This document shows positions 35,001 to 47,000 of a stretch of 64,000 bases of DNA, in pieces. The position numbers and the translations under genes are program-made. The notes under the pieces are model-generated. The model was not told the DNA's origin, did no database searches, and worked only from the letters and a program-made list of their open reading frames with translations. Every line of letters starts with the position of its first letter. Positions within the stretch are counted from its first letter, which is position 1. Source of the stretch: Notospermus geniculatus (Eukaryota; Nemertea; Pilidiophora; Heteronemertea; Lineidae); NCBI GenBank assembly GCA_002633025.1, contig NMRB01001634.1, positions 23,514 through 87,513 of the forward strand. The letters run 5' to 3'.

Positions 35001-38000
35001 TAAAATAGCCTGCCCAGGAGCATCGCAACTATAAACACCGGTCACTACAATCAAAATATAAACAGAAAGACAACATTCAAAACACCACAGAAGGTAGCGA
35101 GGTTTCAAACTTAAGAAAATCTCAAGCAAGTCTTCATCCACCACCTGATAAATTAATTGGAATGAAGTAAATTAAACCGTGCAATAGACAGGATTTGAGC
35201 GAGGCTCAAAAAGTAACTTGTCATAGGTACATTATCTACAAGGATTCTGTTTCAATTCATGATTTGGATATTTGGGGTTTCTGACAAGGATAGCATGAAT
35301 AAGAACAAGTAAAGCTTTCAGTTTCTTTTCACTGTACAAATGCATTGAAGAGCCCTGTACAAAACTGAAGTAAAAGCATGTACTTGACTTTATTCATCAA
35401 ATATCCTGCCCTGCATTTCAGATTTTTGCAGCATTTCTGCTATATCTTGTTTTTTTGTTGTGGATTCAACTCTAAAGGCAAAACTACTGGAATAAACTAG
35501 GCCCTAGTGGAACATAAGCAATTGAGAGGAAAAGGCAAAAAAATCATGTCACACCAAGGCAAAGAAAAATGTATTATCACAACATTCCAACACATCATGC
35601 AACGAGCAGGAAAATAAAGAGTACGGTAGGTATGGGGTGTAGTACTAGTACTTTTTTGGCATCACACACTCCTACGTGTGACCTACTGAGGAAACACCCT
35701 TACAATCCCCCTTAGCTTGAAGATAAGCTGCATTTCTTCCACCCCCCCCCCAAAAAAACATACTGGTGGTGCAACAATACCACACTGTACAAGAACTTCC
35801 TCCAGAAGACAGTATGTGCAATACTGAGCACATGAGTGGAAATTTAACTGGTTAAGATAGACAAATCCCAAATTGGCGAAAACAAGAAAGATCTGCGTCA
35901 TCCGCCGAAATCGTAAACAGAACCTTGGTCTGACACTGAATGAGAACCCCACGACCATGTGACGACAGTGAGTTCGACGACGTTGCGTCAGAGTCGACCA
36001 TTGCTGAATCATGGATTGCGTCACATCACCTGGTTTCAGGTCGAGGTTCTGTTTACGATTTCGGCGGAAGTGCGCAGATCTGGGAATTTGGGATTTGTCT
36101 ATACAAAAGCACTTTTCTTGAGTCGCGACCAGATATCACTTCACATTGCTGGCACTGCATCTTTTGCATCTCTTCGCGAAAACACTCCAGAGTGAATTTA
36201 CCTGACTGGGCCTTCTTGGGCGTCGGTCTGGGTCTTCCATGCAAAGGAGCGGCATATTTATTATGCAATCCATCACCGTCTAGGGTATCTATCGTGTACG
36301 ATCGTTGTTTTGTTGGACTCAAGACTGTTTCCTGTTGTGAATACTGTTCTTGAGATGGATCTAGAGAAAACAAGCGAAAGAATGAATCAGTTGGTGATAA
36401 CAGTTCAACAGCTTGATCAAAATTTGTCAAACAGCGTCTTTGCATCTTGAACCATCAACATTTCATATACATGTAGCTAGGCCTTTGGATTATGCTCTCT
36501 CCAGCGGAGTGTAGTCCGAAGTGCATGACCACGGGTGATAATATTTCAAGATGAGCCACTGGTCATCCAGCCTAGGTCTACTGTCAAATCATGAAGTGTG
36601 ACATGTGGATGTGCACTGTATCATGAACTGATGAAGTATGTACCAGTAACAGATCATCTATCATCGGTGGACTGTTTGGTAGGCCTGCATACAGGAAGTT
36701 CACAATTTTATTGGTCTTCCCTGGACATTTTTTAAGTCCAAAAACTGGGCCCAGAAAGGGAGGCATGGTGTGAATGGTATAAAAGTCAGATCAAGTTCGT
36801 GGGAAGTTCTCACCCAAGTGCACTATGGATTGATTTTGGGAGGGATCAATTGCAATCCCCTATTGATCAATTTCACAAAGGCCAAATGCACCATATTTTG
36901 TGGTTTGGACTCAGTCATTTGGTTCTTTGATACCACGTCCTCATGATTAACCATGAATTACCCCTGGCCGGCATTGTGAAATTGATCAGTAGGGGTCTAT
37001 TACAATTCATCCCTCTCAAAACAATCCATACTGCACTTAGCCAAGAACTTGCCACGAAAGTGATCTGACTTTTATACCATTCATACTACATGTAATTATA
37101 CCTCCCTTTGTGGGCCTAGTTTTGGAAATTTCCACCAAAGACCAATAAACTGTAAATTTCCTGTATTTATAGTATACATGTACATGTACTGTACATCGGA
37201 AGAACATGTGGCCCCTACCTATAAATCTATTGGTAATGCATACACCACTAGGATACTATGGGCAAGGAATGCACCATGAACCAGGGATGGGGCATTGTGA
37301 GGTAATCAGTGGTCCTTAGCCTTCACAACCTACATCAGGGCACAGGAACGTTTGTCTACGGTAACGTGGGAAGCAAGTGCTGAGAACCACTAATTACCTC
37401 AGGACTGGTATAAAGTGTGACCAATCACAGCAGAGGTTCCATCAGACATCACAACAACAATATCCCTCCCAGTCCCTCTAAAATCAGGTTTGGGTAGCTA
37501 GCTAAGGAGATCTAATTACTCTGTCAATAAGGTCATTTCTATTATAAGATATCACTATCGAAGGAGGGTCAGGGCTGATCTCCAGGCAGAACTCAAGGTA
37601 CTTGAATGCCCAAAATTAAGGAATTCATGAAGATGAATTGAAGGATATGAGAAGGATAGGTAAAAGGTTTGTAGCTGTTCACTCTGCAGACTTCTAGGAT
37701 TTCACTAAGGAAAGTTTGGGGCCATGATAGTACGGTAAATGTCAAATGGTCAACAGTACTAGTGCAAGGCAGTAACGCCACTTGTGATCAGTGGGAGGTT
37801 GTTTGATTGAGGGAACACCCTTATTGTGTACTTCAAGTATGTGGCAGTGCACAGTTTGGCCATTACATCAATCATTTGTGCTCCCACTGATACTAATGGA
37901 GATATTGCATTGGAGGGTTGCAGATATTCACTGGTTAGGGCTAATAGAAACCTAAGGTTAAGGTGAAGGTTATCACGGTGTTCATCACAGGTTAGGTACT

Positions 38001-41000
38001 GAAAAACAACACATGGAAAATGCCTCCCCACCACCACATGGTTTGTAGTGAAAGACAACGAACAGAAAGTGACCCCAAGTAGTCAGAAATACATCAAAAC
38101 ACATTACCAGAGGTGATGCACTTGTACTTTTTCTTATGATGATGCAATCTGAACAATGTTCTGTCATCTTGAAAATGTTGGGTGCACTGCAGCCCAGAAT
38201 CAATTAGGCCAAGCTTTCTACCTGCTACATCGGCCACTTCGCCTACTCCTATTTTACCTAAACCCATTTTACCTAAACCCATTCTGCCTACACCCATTTC
38301 ACCTACTCCTATTTCACCTACTCCTATTTCGCCTACTTCCCAGTTCGCCTAATACCCATTTCGCCTACTTCCTATTTTGCCTAAGCCCATTTCACCTATT
38401 TCCCATTTTGCCTACTATTGGAAAGAATAGGACCCCTGAATAGGACCCCTATTGGACCCCTGAGGGGTCCCGCTGATTGTGACAGCAGAAATGTGGTCTA
38501 CTGCATCACATGTACCAGATGCACCACCATCAATCAGTACGTCGGACAGACAACATGTTTCCGTAAAAGGATGAACAACCATAAGTCCAACATCAAATTA
38601 GGGAAAGAGGACCGTGATCGTGACTGCTCGATACTCTATGCCCACTTTAAGTTGCCAGGACATGCTGTCACGGACGTGTTGTTCACCATCCTCGAGACAT
38701 GTCCAGATGAGACGACTCTCCTTCAGACAGAGTCGAAATGGATGTGGACCCTTAAAACCATCACCCCCTCAGGTCTTAACACAAGGCCCTGAGACCCCTA
38801 TTTGGCATTTGTGTTCTTCCTTTTCTCTCACCCTGGTAGGCCTATTTCGTTTTGGTTTTCCAGTTGCGGAGGGCACTGTGGCTCCCCTTCTGGTCTAGGC
38901 CTTGTTTTTTCCCTCCCTTCCCCCCCCCTTTTTTGCTCTAATCCTCCTCACCTTATTCTTTTCATTGCTCAGTGATTTGCATTATCCATTCTGTTTTTTT
39001 CCTACAAATCTGGAAGTTGACTTCCTTTATATTCCTTTACCTTTGTGCATCTTTTCGCTTTGTGCTTGTTACGTATTACACAAGTCATATTTATTAATTT
39101 ATAAACTTTCTTTCAGCATGTTCAGCCAAATGAAGCTCTGCGCCAGTTACCTACACTCTGCTTGTGGTCAGACTGAGAGGCCCTGCAGTTATTCAACCCT
39201 TCTTTTCAGCTGAATTAGTTTCTCCTTAATTGTCCAGCGGCCACCTTTGGGGCTTGGTCGCTATTCTTTCCTTAATTGCTTGTTTGCCCTGTCTACACAG
39301 GCTATGTAGTTCTACATTCGGGTTTCAGCTCAGTCTTTTCTAGAGTTTCAGATTGTAAAGTTCCACTTGAAAAAGACCCCGGTTGGGGTCGAAAATTCGT
39401 GAATTCTGGAGATTGACTTCTTGTTTATTATCATTTATTTTGTCAATTTTGTGCTTTTTGTACCTTGGATTGGAAAGAAAGACATATGAATATGAGTAGG
39501 CGAAACAGGAGTAGGCAAAATGGGCCATAACCGCTACATCAATACACAGGGACAACTTATATTACCACGGGTCTATTCTCTTACAAAATCTTTCTCAACT
39601 TGATTCTGGACTACATTCAATAAATTATTCTCTCCCCATTGGCACCTTCGTAGTACATGGTCCTTGAAATACAAGGAGCACTTCTTTCTGGATTACATCC
39701 ACTTGAGTTCTCTGGTCAAAGCATAATGTTGGTGTGTTGTTCTGTGAAGTACTAACAAACCCTCTTCAGCACAATACAATTGAAGTTTAGATTTGGCGCA
39801 GATCCAGTACTGATTCATGTACAGAAAAATAACTTATAGCTACTGTGCAGGTATCTTTTTTGTTTTTCTTTTTGTTCATGCAGAAACACTAGATCCATAT
39901 CGGTAACTCCACCAATTTGCCCTAGGTCTCGCTTTTTCCAAGTCCAGAGACGGCTGGACTCTGACCATTTGGTCAGGGAAAGGGCACCCTACTCTCCGAT
40001 GAACACCATTCTTTGCATAGGGAGGTGTTGGGCTCTCGTGATCTTCTACCCCCACCAACCCCTGCAATACCACTGGGCCTACACCTGCCCCGACCCTGTG
40101 ACACTCAGAATATTCCATCCTACCCCTTCGTACAGTCTTTTGACAGAAATTCGAGCCAAAGATCTGTGACAAGGTCCATTCCTCGATTCTCTATCAGGGG
40201 AGAACTTTGCACACTGCAAATCCCACATGTCTTTATGGATTATAATGCCTCAGCAATTACACACAGAAAAACAATGAATTGCACAGGTTACTAATGTGGC
40301 AAAAAACTACCCAGTGCATGTATGTATTATTAAGTTGATTAAATCGTTAGGAAGCTGTGATGAACGCAGTGACTGTTGAAAGAAACGAAAGAAAAATACC
40401 TTCAGGATCTCCTGTGAAGAGAAAATGAACAGAATGAGAGATGGAAGCGACAGACGACAAGGGCCCCTCGTCATTTAAACATCTCCCCCCCCCCCGATTC
40501 ACAAAGTACATGTATGAAGTTTTCTAACTTTCTAACTCTGTATTCTCAAAGTCAAACAGTCCAAACATTTCATGCACCATCAAACAGCCACCTGAAACTG
40601 CTTCAACTCTGCATGTTCTGTCATGACAACCCCGCCCCCTAGTGCCAAAATCAAGAGCTTACCAGAAAATGTTCTCGCTCTGTCGAACTCCCCACCGCCC
40701 ATTGGTATTGGCATCCCATCTGGGGACATTCGCATTGGCACAGGGTGGACGATCTTGGAATCCTGAAAGAGAAGACACAAGTTAGTGTTGACCGGACATC
40801 CCAGAGTGGATCCATGATCCTCCTCGAGTTGTCCTCTATAACCAATTTTTGCCACTCAAAAGGCAATCCTTTTCCTGGTTGTTGTGCTGTATGCACCCAA
40901 AAATATTGCAACAATATAACCCCAAGTTGTCCCCGATATTTGCAGATTTTCGACAGCACACTGGATTTGGGGTTGAAAATCTGCAAATATTGGAAGTGAC

Positions 41001-44000
41001 ACGGACTTGGATTATATTGTTTCACATTGTGTGTCATTTGTTGTGCTTTATTTTGTCTACCAAAAACATTGCAGTTAAATTGGAAAGAGACTAAAAACCC
41101 TTGGATCCAGCTAAATTAAAAAGCCAATGGCAGACAAAGTGTGTTTGGCTCATCTAAAGTGAACTGAAAATGCAGTTGGGGCTCTCCTGGCAGACACTTC
41201 CCAAACACTGACCTAAAACACTGCCCTAAGGGGTCAGAGCTGTGCAATTTTCATCTTTAGCCAAGTCGACCAAGAAAGCCTCAAATTGGCTAATTTTTCC
41301 CTTCTTTTCTTCAAATTTTCAACTGACGATCCTCAGTTAAAGCAATGTTGATGTTGGGATTTTCTTCAGCTTCAGCCCCAAAACTGAAAATAGCTCCAAC
41401 CCTGGTCCTGTCTTTTCAAAGTGCGACTTTGAGATTGTCTACAGAAATAAATTAAGTTCACGCAAACAAAGAACGACTTTACAAAGGATAAACCCACAAA
41501 CTAAACATTTGCTCCATTGCTGTCCAATCTTTCCAAAATGCCAATGAAATTGTCAACAAAACGAAATAAATTAAGTTTCTCGTAAAATAAGAAGGACCAA
41601 ACCACACAAACTAATTTTCAGCAAAAAAAATAAAACAAAATTACTTCACGGGTCAATGTGCCATAACCTCTCATCATGCCATCCATTCCAGCATGTCCTG
41701 CACAAAATAAATGACTTGACACAATGAAATTTGCTTATGGGAGAAGCAGCAAAACTCGCAGAAAAAAACAAGCATGCTGCCTTATCAACTGTACACAACA
41801 AGAGCAATAGTCTGGTGTTCAGTAAAATGTTCCTTCATCAGTCTGTTACCTGCAATATTTTAAGGATATGCTCAATCGCAGCCTGAGCACTTAACAGACA
41901 ACCTTTGAATCATCTGCAGGCATTTACAGCTCTCCTCAGTGTTATACACAAATATGTGACCCTCCACCACAAAACCAGACGGAAGTCGCTGCAAAGTTGG
42001 CAAGTTGGGACTGAAATGTCTGTCAATTTGAGAATTGTCTGTCTATTGTGAAGTCTGAGTGATTCCTTTCTTTCCTTGTTTCCTGTTTCTTTCCTTGTTT
42101 CCTGGTGTCATCTCAGTACGTTTTGGTTCATTTTCCATGCGACTTGCGAATGGTTTTGTGCATGGTGCACCAAGTCTGCAGTCTTCAGTTGTACAGTGCT
42201 CTATGTCTGGTGTCCTGATTTGTACAGTGCACTATTAAGTCTGATGTCCTCATTTGTACAGTGCACTAGGGCTAGTGTCCTGATTTATACAGTGCATGCA
42301 CAATGTCTCGTGTCCTGGTTGACAAGGCCCCAGTTGGGAGTGAGTGAAAACAAACATACGAGGGGGGCAGTGTTCTCTTCAGGTCAAGACAGAAAATCTC
42401 ATCTGATATTGAAGTCCAATTGTCCATTTCCTGATCAGCAATATTCCTTGTAACTGAACATGCAGGAAAGTCCAAATAACCAATGGCCAAACGGTACAAT
42501 CTCAAACCACTGGCAGCAGTAAAGCAGCCACTGAAATCATCTGCCCAAGGTTTTAGCAGACCATATCTTCTGTTTAGGTTTTCTAAAAGCTTTGGAACTG
42601 AATTGGAAAGAATTTGAAGAAACATTGCTCAGATGGTTGCTTAGAACAACATTTCTTCAAATATTTTTCAATCAGTATCATAGGATGTGAGAAAACTTTG
42701 ACAGAAGATGCTGTCTGCTGGACTTTGGGGCAGATGAGTTAAACCCTCTTCCTTTTTTCCTCTTTCTCTTTCCTTCAGTTTGCATGTTGTGCAAAAACAC
42801 TCTTCACAACCCTAAGAGAACACTGTTGGGGTGCATATTCATTTCACATCATACTTACTGGGTCTTGTGCCACAGGTTTATAATCAAAACTAACGGGCTT
42901 AGTTCCCGGTGACGACACAGCACTAGAAGAAGGAGACTCAGGAGGAAATGTGGTAGTCCACTGGAATAAGAAGAATGTGCAATTCATGGTCACGCCAACC
43001 GGAGAATCGGGCAGGGGCCATGATTTCAAACAGTGGACTTTGTTTCTTTTTGTGATTTAAGATGTGGCGTTACTATGTAATGTTTGTTAGCCCTGTGTCC
43101 TCACTAACCAAAGTTATTGACATGAAAAGCAAATGTTACAAGCTTGTAGCCAAATTAAGAGCAAAATAAGCATCTGCGCTCAATCTAACATGCGAGAAAA
43201 TTAACAACACACGTCATCTCTGAATAACTGAGAGGTGAGTGATAATGCCACTACACAAATCATGGCAAGCCGAGCCATCCAACATGATGATTTTTACCCA
43301 AAGAGCACCAACCTCAAGGAATCTATTGTTATTACTGACACACATGTAAAATTCAAAAGCCTGACATCTGGCCCTGACAAAGGTTCCAATCACAAACTAC
43401 CCTTCCATACTGCACAAAGGGAGTGTACTCAAAAAGCACAGTGTTATTTCACGATAAAGCCTGATGGGTCTGAAGAAGTTTTCTCCCACCACCCATCCAA
43501 CGCAACATCGATAAGATGTCACTGGAAAGATCTTTTTGAGCACATTCTAATGAACACCCATTCTAATGAACACCCACACTCACACACCACGAACCCTTTC
43601 TACATTAACACTACATGACAGGGAATTCTATCGTTTAGGGGTAAACAAGGGCCAAAGAATGAAATAAACACAATGAAATGCTAGAACCAACTGATCCATA
43701 ATTTGTTCCCCCAGGCTCTGCCACTCGACCAATCTCAAAACTTTTCTAGACTGTGTCCAAAATTTGTGTGTTTTCATTTTCATTAATTTGAATATCGGCA
43801 AATCGCTGAGGTAAATAACAGAACCACACCGTATCGGAGTAAAATGAGACTGATTTATCAAGCTTTATGACAGCTGTACAATACACTTCACGGCAAAAAA
43901 TTCTGACTGATCCCTTTGAAAATTTCAAGAATCTTTCACTCATCAGATTTCTTACCTGACCAGGCTGTGGTGAGACAGGGGTCAGCCTCTTCAGTGTACT

Positions 44001-47000
44001 TCCAGGGGGCAGGTCAGCAGCAAATGGCTCATCTGTGGAATGAGAAACAGGGCACACATCAGAACAATGTGGAGTAAAATTAACTGGCTTCACAATGATC
44101 TCTCTTTTTACAAGTTAACTCGTCTACTACCAGCTAGCATCCAGCACACGGCATCTTCTGTCAAAGTTTTCTCACATCCTTTGGTACTGATTGAAAAATT
44201 TTTGAAGAAAGGTTGTTCCTTTCAACCATCTGAAGAATGTGTCTGCAATTTCTTTCCAATTCATTTCCAAGGGTTTCAGAAAACTCCAAGATATGTCTGC
44301 TCAAAACTGGGGGCAAATGAGTCAAATGCTGCAAGATTATCAGCTTTATTTCCTCAGAGAAAGAGAAACTTTAAAATAACCACAAAGTCTAGGGCTTTTC
44401 AAACTGGTGAACCGCAGCTGTTACTGATACTTACCAGAATTAACAAGGGGAACATATGGCATTAGCGATGGCGGGAGGTTCTCGGGGAGTTCTATGTCAT
44501 TTCTTCTAAGCACAACAAGATGCATAGCAGTACAGAACTCCTCTAATGACAATGCACCGTCCTTATTCACGTCAGACAATTGCCAAATCTTTGATAATTC
44601 GTGTACGGGGAGCTTGGATTTTTCAAAGAATTCCTTAGCAGTAGCACCTGCAAAATAAACAGCAAACTAGGTAAACAGCCTCCAGCAGCTGGATTCATAA
44701 ACAATCAAGTTTCCAGGGCACCAAGGCCAGTTGGCAGGGCATCAGAAGCCAGTGCTGTTTCAGGGCACCAAGGCCAGTGTAGGCAGGGCATCAAAGGCCA
44801 GTGCTGTTTCAGGGCACCAAGGCTAGTATGCAGGGCATCAGAGGCCAGTGCTGTTGCAGGGCACCACAACCAGTAGTAGGGAGAGCATCAGAGGCCAGGA
44901 TGAAGGCCACTGATGTTCAAGGGCACCAATTTCAGTGGCATACCTGGGCACCAGAGGCCAGCGGTGCTACAGGACACCAAGGCCAGTAGGATGTACAGCA
45001 TCAGAGGCTACTGGCCATGCCTTGTGAATGATATGTTAGGCTGAATGAATACAACAAACTGTTTTGCTGAGGACAAAGTTTAATGCCGAACCATCACATG
45101 AAACTGCCGAGAAAAAGACCCCATACTCGACTCACCGATAATAACTCCAGTAAGGTCTGGCTGCATTCCTTTGAACTGGTTAATATAATACTCCCTCTGT
45201 TCATCAGATATTGACCAGATGTCGTCCAAACTCTCTGCTTCTGAACTCGTTATTGACGATGTATCGGCTTTGTGATGATCACTAAAATGGGCCCACTCCT
45301 TCTGGTCATTAGTAATCAAACCTAAAACAATGTCGAAGTTTGATAATTCCACAGATCGGTGGACATGTTCAGCTTGAATTTAGACATACATGTACTTGGA
45401 GAGCCAGAAAACTGATTTGTCAGATGGGGAGAGTGTCGGGCACTTGTGACTGAGAGGGCATGGGTTTGAATTTTTGTCGTGACACCATTTTGTGCAATGA
45501 ACAACTGGTCAGGATCAAGTGATGTCTGAATGAGTTGCTCAGTCTGGAAAGACTGGGGTAATAATAATGTGGAAGTGCTCGTCACAAACTGACGGTATCA
45601 AATGACTGAGACCCCAATATCACATCCTGCAAGTTCTTACCATGGCTGTCTGGGGTAAAAATGTGGAAGGCTTTGAGGCTGTACAACAGTAGAAAGCACT
45701 ACCGGTATATAAAACTTCACACACTGACATTACCACTGACTGACGTAACCAAAGTTCCTGAATGGTTGAGAAAAGAATGAGAGATTTATTCCACACCCTG
45801 CGAGTTCTTACCTTGGCTGTCTTCTTCCTCAAATGATGCCCAACCCTTCTCAAGTTTTGTCCCTCCATCGTACGAGGAATTTACAAATCCGCCAGTCGAT
45901 ATCACTTGCGGACACGACATCTGTTTGGTATATGTGGCCATTCTTTTTTTCGTACCAGGGGAATTCGTGGGACTGTCTATGGGAGAGAATGGCGGTGACC
46001 TTGACTCATATGGCGGTGTCCCCCGAGAATTGTTCTGAAACAAACAAGAACCAATGTTGGAGGAAGCAACGACGATGAGATTGTGTGTGGGGTTGAGTCA
46101 GGTTTGGGAAGGGGAGACATGTACTGAAAAACCTTAAATGCAGAAATCAAACAGCTTTGCAAGGGTATGTAGCCTTAGGTGCAGGAATGGGCAGGTTCTG
46201 CGGGGGTACAATTCAAATGCAGGTACGAGACAGGTTTTGTGGGAGTGCATGTGACCTGTTGCGGCAAAACCATTGCATATTGCTCAGAAGGTGAGCCTCA
46301 ACAAACTAGTAAGATGACACCAGGAGAGAATGGAAGAAATAGATTATTTCAGATTTCATAATAGAGAGACAATACTGAAACTGACAAACATTTGTTCTCA
46401 ACCTGCCAAGCTAAGAGCGACATGTGACTGGTTTTGCCAGAACAGGTCACATATTTAAAATATGAAACTTCGAAACGAAAACACAATAGACAACTACGCT
46501 GTATTCAACTTGTATTCAACGCTGTATTCCAACTGAAATTGACACACGCCTCCCACTTCTCTCCAATTAGAGGACTCACTTACTTCCAGAGACCTTGAGT
46601 AAAATCCACAAACATATAAAAACAAACGCCCGCAGCAATGTTTTTGCTTCACAAATACAATCTGTCCTACATTTGCAAATCAATTAGGAAAGGATACACC
46701 AAGTGTATGTAAACTTCGAAGATTCTAAGTACCGTATTTATTGGCGTACAAAACGCACTGGGATATAAGCCGCACCCCCTGGACGCCATTACCAAATCCA
46801 TAAATAAAGCGCACTGGTGAATAAGGCGCATCCCACACCATGCACATTCAACTATACATGCACCTTATACTACTGTACATGCATCACACCAACACACGGT
46901 GGTGTCAATTTGAGCATGCCTGAGCACACCATTACACTTCCTGTACTGTTGTCCTGTGCTTATATAGAGTCTCGTTCAGCTTTCGTATATTTCTTGGTTC

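Noticed and set aside
35029-35031. TAG acceptor at 35029-35031 for the REPS exon starting TTGCGATG
   Set aside because: It puts the exon out of frame by one base. The acceptor 16 bases further upstream (exon end 35044) keeps the frame and has a better pyrimidine tract.
34811-35038. Methionine/leucine-rich 75-codon frame on the minus strand
   Set aside because: It is the +1 frame shadow of the REPS exon with the acidic D-run.
36053-36445. Open frame extending the REPS exon at 36202 past its donor
   Set aside because: The extra 48 residues run into the 244-bp foldback element; the GT donor with correct phase gives a better join to the exon at 35044.
38902-39213. 103-codon hydrophobic frame downstream of the GIY-YIG domain
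   Set aside because: Composition follows T/C-rich 3' UTR of the retroelement; no start context or homology.
41645-41697. Exon-like segment on the minus strand (open for [18 protein letters not shown]) with AG and GT flanks
   Set aside because: Entering from the preceding REPS exon (phase 0) it hits a stop after seven codons, and its 53-bp length would break the frame; the gene reads through perfectly without it.
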